From positions 62,001 through 126,000 of the forward strand of contig NZ_JAAEAA010000003.1 in NCBI RefSeq assembly GCF_010119545.1: a stretch of DNA of 64,000 bases. The letters are read 5' to 3'. This document shows, in pieces, positions 59,773 to 64,000 of this stretch. Position 1 is the first letter of the stretch; every line of letters begins with the position of its first letter. The notes below the pieces were generated by a model, which was not told where the DNA came from, searched no databases, and worked only from the letters and a program-made list of their open reading frames with translations. The position numbers were made by a program, and so were the translations under genes. This DNA comes from Pontibacter fetidus. GTDB lineage: Bacteria > Bacteroidota > Bacteroidia > Cytophagales > Hymenobacteraceae.

Positions 59773-62700
59773 ATGAAAAAAGTAGTTATTGGCTTCTTTG
59801 TCTTTCTGGCGGTGTTGCTGGCTGTAGCAGCGTTAGTGCCTGTTCTGTTCAAAGATAAAATCAAACAAACCCTCGACAAAGAGATCGCAAAAAATATTAA
59901 TGCCAACGTACTCTATCAGACCGATGATGTAAGCCTGTCGCTGTTCCGCGATTTCCCGGATGTGTCGCTGGGTGTAGAGAACCTGGCTATAGTTGGGATT
60001 GATTCTTTTGCAACCGACACCCTGGCACAGGTTCCGTCTTTTAGAATGGGCCTTGACCTGATGAGCGTGATTGCCGGCGACGAACTGGAGATTAACTCCG
60101 TAACGATGGACGAGCCAAAGATCAGGCTTATAGTTTTAAAGAGCGGCAAAGCCAACTGGGACATTATGAAGCCTGACACGGCCGCTCCTACCCCAACGGA
60201 TACCACTGCCAGCGACTTTGCTATTGCCATTAAGAAGTGGGAAGTAACCAACGGTACGCTTTTTTATGATGACCTGAGCATTCCGTTTGGCATGGCTGCC
60301 TATAACGTAAACCATACCGGCTCCGGCGATTTTGCCAAAGACGTGTTTGATATGAAGTCGCAGACCACCTCAGACCGCTTTACCATGACCTACGATGGCG
60401 TAAACTATATAGAGAACGGAAAGCTGGATGCTGATGTAACTATGGCAATGGATCTAGCTAAATCGCTTTATACTTTTAAGGATAACAATATCAGGCTAAA
60501 CGAGCTGCCTTTCCAGTTTGCCGGAACTATACTTATGCCCGACGAGGCTATGGACTTTGACCTGACCTTTAAAGCTACCGAAACTGATTTCAAAAATGTG
60601 CTGTCGGTGGTGCCGGGTATGTATACCGAGCAGTTCAAGGATATTAAAACGGAAGGTAAGCTGAGCTTTGATGGTTATTTTAAAGGCCGCATGATCGATA
60701 CCCTGATGCCAGGCTTTGGTACAGAGCTGAAGATCATCAACGGTTTCTTTAAATACCCTGACCTGCCACAGGCTGCCCGTAACATTAACGTAGATATGCG
60801 CATCGATAACAAAGATGGCAATCCGAACAACACTATAGTTAATGTACGCCAGTTGCACCTGGACCTGGGCAAAAACCCTGTAGATGCCAAAATGCTGGTT
60901 GAAGGCCTGGAGCCGATGAAGGTAGACGGTAATGTAAAAGCAAGTATAGACCTGACCGAAATGACCAAAGTGTTCCCGATTGAAGGAATGACGCTGCGTG
61001 GTTTATTAAAGGTTGATGCCGATGCGAAAGGTGTTTATTCTAAAACGAGTATGCCTGTTATTGATGCCGACATGCGCCTGACCAATGGGTATGTAAAGTC
61101 CAAGGATTTCCCGGCTCCGATTGAGAACCTGAACATGGTAACCAACATCCTGAACAAAACCGGCAACACCGATGATACCCGCATTAATGTAGAGCGCTTT
61201 AACATGACCCTGGATGGGGAACCACTTTCGGGTAGAGCCTTAATTGCAGGTATAGATAAGCCGGCTTTCGATTTCGATATTAAAGGTATCCTAGACCTGA
61301 CCAAACTGACCAAGATTTTCCCACAGGAAGGAATGACCGTTTCGGGTAGAATAAATGCGAATGTGGCGGCTAAAGGCAAACTAAGCGATGTGGAAGCGGA
61401 GAAGTATAACAACATCTCGGCAAACGGAACTATGGCTATAAGCAACCTTAACTTTGTGAGCACCGATTTGCCGCAGGGTATAAAAATCAGTAAAGCCAAC
61501 GCTGTGTTTAACAACGAGCGCATAGAGCTGAAGGACATGAGCGGCTACCTTGGCAAAAGCGATATTCAGGCAAACGGCAGCATCTCGAACTACCTGGGCT
61601 ATGCCTTAGCCGATAACCAGAGCCTGCGCGGTAACTTTAACCTGAGCTCCAACAACTTTAACGTGAACGAGTGGATGGTAGAAGAAACCGGCGAACCGGT
61701 AGCAGCTACTCCGGAAGCCGAAGGTGTAGTAGAAGTACCGGCAAATTTAGACATCACCTTAAATGTAAATGCCAAGCAAGTGCTTTATGATAACCTGAAG
61801 CTGAACAACATTAATGGCCGCGTGCTGGTTAAAGATAAAGTAGCCAAGCTAGATAAGGTTACCTTTAACACACTGGGCGCGACGTTTGCTACCAGCGGTA
61901 CTTACAACACCACCGACATCTCTAAGCCCTTGTTCGATATGAACCTGGATATCCAGAACCTGAATTTCCGGCAGGCCTTTAATGCTTTTAATACGATTAA
62001 AGCCATAGCACCAATTGCTGGTTTGCTGGATGGTACCTTTAATACCAAGTTCAACTTTGCCGGTGAAATGGCCCCGGACATGACCCCGGTATTTAAGACC
62101 ATGGATGGTGAAGGTATAATTAAGGTTTTAAAAGCTGCTGTGCGCGATGTGAAGATTGTGCAGCAGATAAGTACCCTGACGCACCTGGAGCAGTTGAAGA
62201 ATTTTGTAGTGGAAAATAAAATGATAGATGCCCAGATCATAGACGGTAGCCTGGTTATTAAACCTTTCGATATGAAGATAGGCGATATGCAGATGACCGT
62301 TGGAGGTAGCAACAACGTGAACGGGCAAATTGATTATGTAACTGCCCTGAACGTGCCAACCGGTAAAGTAGGCCAGGAATTAAATTCGCGACTGGCCGGT
62401 ATAGTTGGCGGAAACCAGTTAAAAGCAGCAGAGCGTGTAACCCTGAACCTGAAAATTGGTGGTACCCTTGCTGACCCACGGGTAAGTTTAGCTGGCGGAA
62501 GCGTAAAAGAGCAGGCAGCTAACCTGGTTAAAGAGGCAGTGCAAAGCAAGCTGAACGATGCCAAACTAAAACTGGACCAACGCAAACAACTGGCAGAAGA
62601 CAGCATCCGGAACGAACTGAACAGAAGGAAACTGGAAGCTGAACAGAAAGCCCGCCTGGAACTGGAAAAGAAACGAAAGGAAGCTGAACTGAACATTAAG

Positions 62701-62799
62701 AAGCAGGCAACCGACAAGATTAATGATTTTCTGAAGCCAAAAACCAAACCGGCACCCAAGCCTACACCTACTGACACCACTAAAACAGGTGCAAAATAA
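59773..62799 (+). CDS. AsmA-family protein
   Basis: A 1008-residue protein with one N-terminal membrane segment (MKKVVIGFFVFLAVLLAVAA) and a long beta-rich periplasmic region: AsmA-like repeats, with RMGLDLMSVIAGDELEINSV and EGMTLRGLLKVDADAKGVYS, and a C-terminal AsmA_2 region (GLLDGTFNTKFNFAGEMAPD). The last 130 residues are a charged, Lys/Glu-rich coiled coil (RRKLEAEQKARLELEKKRKE). AsmA proteins are thought to move phospholipids to the outer membrane. It is a single plus-strand gene divergent from PorP/SprF. Confidence 0.88.
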   Translation: MKKVVIGFFVFLAVLLAVAALVPVLFKDKIKQTLDKEIAKNINANVLYQTDDVSLSLFRDFPDVSLGVENLAIVGIDSFATDTLAQVPSFRMGLDLMSVIAGDELEINSVTMDEPKIRLIVLKSGKANWDIMKPDTAAPTPTDTTASDFAIAIKKWEVTNGTLFYDDLSIPFGMAAYNVNHTGSGDFAKDVFDMKSQTTSDRFTMTYDGVNYIENGKLDADVTMAMDLAKSLYTFKDNNIRLNELPFQFAGTILMPDEAMDFDLTFKATETDFKNVLSVVPGMYTEQFKDIKTEGKLSFDGYFKGRMIDTLMPGFGTELKIINGFFKYPDLPQAARNINVDMRIDNKDGNPNNTIVNVRQLHLDLGKNPVDAKMLVEGLEPMKVDGNVKASIDLTEMTKVFPIEGMTLRGLLKVDADAKGVYSKTSMPVIDADMRLTNGYVKSKDFPAPIENLNMVTNILNKTGNTDDTRINVERFNMTLDGEPLSGRALIAGIDKPAFDFDIKGILDLTKLTKIFPQEGMTVSGRINANVAAKGKLSDVEAEKYNNISANGTMAISNLNFVSTDLPQGIKISKANAVFNNERIELKDMSGYLGKSDIQANGSISNYLGYALADNQSLRGNFNLSSNNFNVNEWMVEETGEPVAATPEAEGVVEVPANLDITLNVNAKQVLYDNLKLNNINGRVLVKDKVAKLDKVTFNTLGATFATSGTYNTTDISKPLFDMNLDIQNLNFRQAFNAFNTIKAIAPIAGLLDGTFNTKFNFAGEMAPDMTPVFKTMDGEGIIKVLKAAVRDVKIVQQISTLTHLEQLKNFVVENKMIDAQIIDGSLVIKPFDMKIGDMQMTVGGSNNVNGQIDYVTALNVPTGKVGQELNSRLAGIVGGNQLKAAERVTLNLKIGGTLADPRVSLAGGSVKEQAANLVKEAVQSKLNDAKLKLDQRKQLAEDSIRNELNRRKLEAEQKARLELEKKRKEAELNIKKQATDKINDFLKPKTKPAPKPTPTDTTKTGAK

Positions 62800-62843
62800 T
62801 GCAATTTATAGCAATGCTATAATATATAATTGTTGTATTTGAA

Positions 62844-62879
62844 GAAAGATGCCTGAAGTAGCTGCTTTAGGCATCTTTC
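62844..62879 (+). terminator. Hairpin after the AsmA-like gene
   Basis: GAAAGATGCCT (62844-62854) and AGGCATCTTTC (62869-62879) form a perfect 11-base stem, 45 bases past the stop. No T-run follows, so confidence is moderate. Confidence 0.55.
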
Positions 62880-63052
62880 ATATATAGGCTTACGTAATTT
62901 CCTGCGGTTATCAGCGTTCTAACCCAACAAATGCTAACGTAGCATTACCGAACAACAAATATTCGGATATAAAAGATAGACTATTTCAGATCTTCATGTT
63001 GTCTTCATCTTTGTATCAGATATTTGAGCTGTAACTTTTAAATACAATAATT

Positions 63053-63850
63053 ATGAAAAGAAAACTGATTATTCCTTTCCTTTTAGGAGCTCTTACTTTT
63101 GGCTTTAGCTCATGCGACAGCGATTCTGATACAGACGGCAGCGGCACTTCTAAACTGCAGGTACGCATGACCGATGCACCCGGCGACTATGAAGAAGTGA
63201 ATGTAGAAGTTGTATCGGTGCAGGTAAACAGAGAAAACACAGATGGTGAGGAAGGCTGGATAACACTGGATGAAATTCATCCGGGTATCTATAACCTGCT
63301 TGATTTTGCCAACGGAAAAGACACACTGCTTGCAAGCGCAGAACTGCCTGCAGGTTCTATCTCTCAGATCAGACTTATACTTGGCGACGAGAACACAGTA
63401 AAGCTGAAAAGTGGCGAAGTGATCGATCTTAAAACGCCAAGCGGCCAGACATCAGGCGTTAAATTATCAGTAAATGCAACTTTGGAAGAAGATGTAACTT
63501 ATGTAATGCTGCTGGACTTTGATGCTGCTAAATCGGTCGTGGCAAAAGGCAACGGCGGTTATAACCTGAAGCCGGTTATCCGTGTGATTTCGCAGGCTGT
63601 GGCTGGTGGCATTAAAGGTAAAGTAGCCCCTGCCGAATATAAGCCAGGCATCTACGTTATCTCATCTGCTAATGACACGCTGGGTGGTTTTGCTAACGAA
63701 GCCGGTGATTTTATGATCAAAGGTGTACCTGCCGGTTCTTACACGGTTAAATTTTATACCGAAGCCGCCGCGCACGACACGACACTTACTGACATAGTTG
63801 TATCGCAGGATGCGATTAAAGACTTAGGCACAGTGCAACTGCCTGAGTAA
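63053..63850 (+). CDS. DUF4382 domain lipoprotein
   Basis: A 265-residue lipoprotein (signal MKRKLIIPFLLGALTFGFSS then Cys). DUF4382 spans about residues 35-185: KLQVRMTDAPGDYEEVNVEV and GIYNLLDFANGKDTLLASAE. A C-terminal carboxypeptidase-regulatory-like domain (about 195-265, GGIKGKVAPAEYKPGIYVIS) follows. The function is unknown. It is a single gene with a strong terminator. Confidence 0.88.
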   Translation: MKRKLIIPFLLGALTFGFSSCDSDSDTDGSGTSKLQVRMTDAPGDYEEVNVEVVSVQVNRENTDGEEGWITLDEIHPGIYNLLDFANGKDTLLASAELPAGSISQIRLILGDENTVKLKSGEVIDLKTPSGQTSGVKLSVNATLEEDVTYVMLLDFDAAKSVVAKGNGGYNLKPVIRVISQAVAGGIKGKVAPAEYKPGIYVISSANDTLGGFANEAGDFMIKGVPAGSYTVKFYTEAAAHDTTLTDIVVSQDAIKDLGTVQLPE

Positions 63851-63910
63851 ATAAACTTCTTCGGCTAAGTCCGGAAGATTTTAAATGAATTAATTTGTGA
63901 ACCCCCATGT

Positions 63911-63940
63911 AAAAAGGAGCTCTTTCTGGAGCTCCTTTTT
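63911..63940 (+). terminator. Terminator of the DUF4382 gene
   Basis: AAAAAGGAGCTC (63911-63922) and GAGCTCCTTTTT (63929-63940) form a perfect 12-base stem with a T-run, 61 bases past the stop. Confidence 0.85.
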
Positions 63941-64000
63941 ATTTGTAGTAACTATAGTTCGTTTGCCTATAGTTGTATTTATTGTGAGGTTTTAACCCAC

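Overview
This window looks like the chromosome of a Bacteroidota bacterium, probably of the Cytophagales/Hymenobacteraceae (Pontibacter-like). The basis is a set of phylum-typical genes (a GldJ-like lipoprotein, a PorP/SprF protein, DUF4175, FAS1, head-GIN and DUF4382 proteins, a bacterial DUF721/DciA protein beside recF), few Shine-Dalgarno sequences, and one clean Bacteroidota promoter (TTG, 20 bp, TAATTTTG). No rRNA, tRNA, CRISPR array, prophage or intact insertion sequence was recognised. Nearly all genes are ordinary chromosomal genes and most lie on the minus strand.

Layout. 0-8 kb: a minus-strand run with a PpiD-type isomerase (cut by the window edge), a CNNM/CBS protein, a 57-residue membrane protein, LptC, an outer-membrane protein, CoaX, a pseudouridine synthase with a huge Arg/Gly-rich N-terminus, ScpB, a DksA-like protein and RibH. 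8-13 kb: TPR membrane protein, PdhA, then RecF and DUF721/DciA on the plus strand with two intruding genes. 13-19 kb: thioesterase, M28 peptidase, head-GIN protein and a rhomboid operon, then a probable small RNA. 19-28 kb: ABC exporter, GDPD, FAS1, a second rhomboid, polyprenyl synthase and RNase R, then 1.1 kb of repeat-rich non-coding DNA. 28-45 kb: peptide ABC ATPase, serine hydrolase, LspA, IleS, sugar dehydrogenase, GlyS, a PiT-like transporter, DUF4385 and a CPA2 antiporter. 45-64 kb: Big_5 lipoprotein, methyltransferase, MnmG, YbeY, HATPase, DUF4175, Xth, ComF, GldJ, PorP/SprF, AsmA-like and DUF4382.

The most interesting regions are non-coding. A gene-free AT-rich stretch at 44.65-45.28 kb holds a perfect DnaA box (TTATCCACA), a one-mismatch box and several related CCACA motifs. 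A perfect 20-bp palindrome containing the canonical ParB site parS lies 4.5 kb away, just upstream of mnmG. Together they suggest that the window covers the chromosomal origin region. Separately, the palindrome AACTATAGTT recurs at least 18 times in genes and spacers, far more than chance, like the HIP1 repeat of cyanobacteria; in three genes its CTATAG core supplies the last codon and the stop. Several families of REP-like inverted repeats fill the intergenic gaps.
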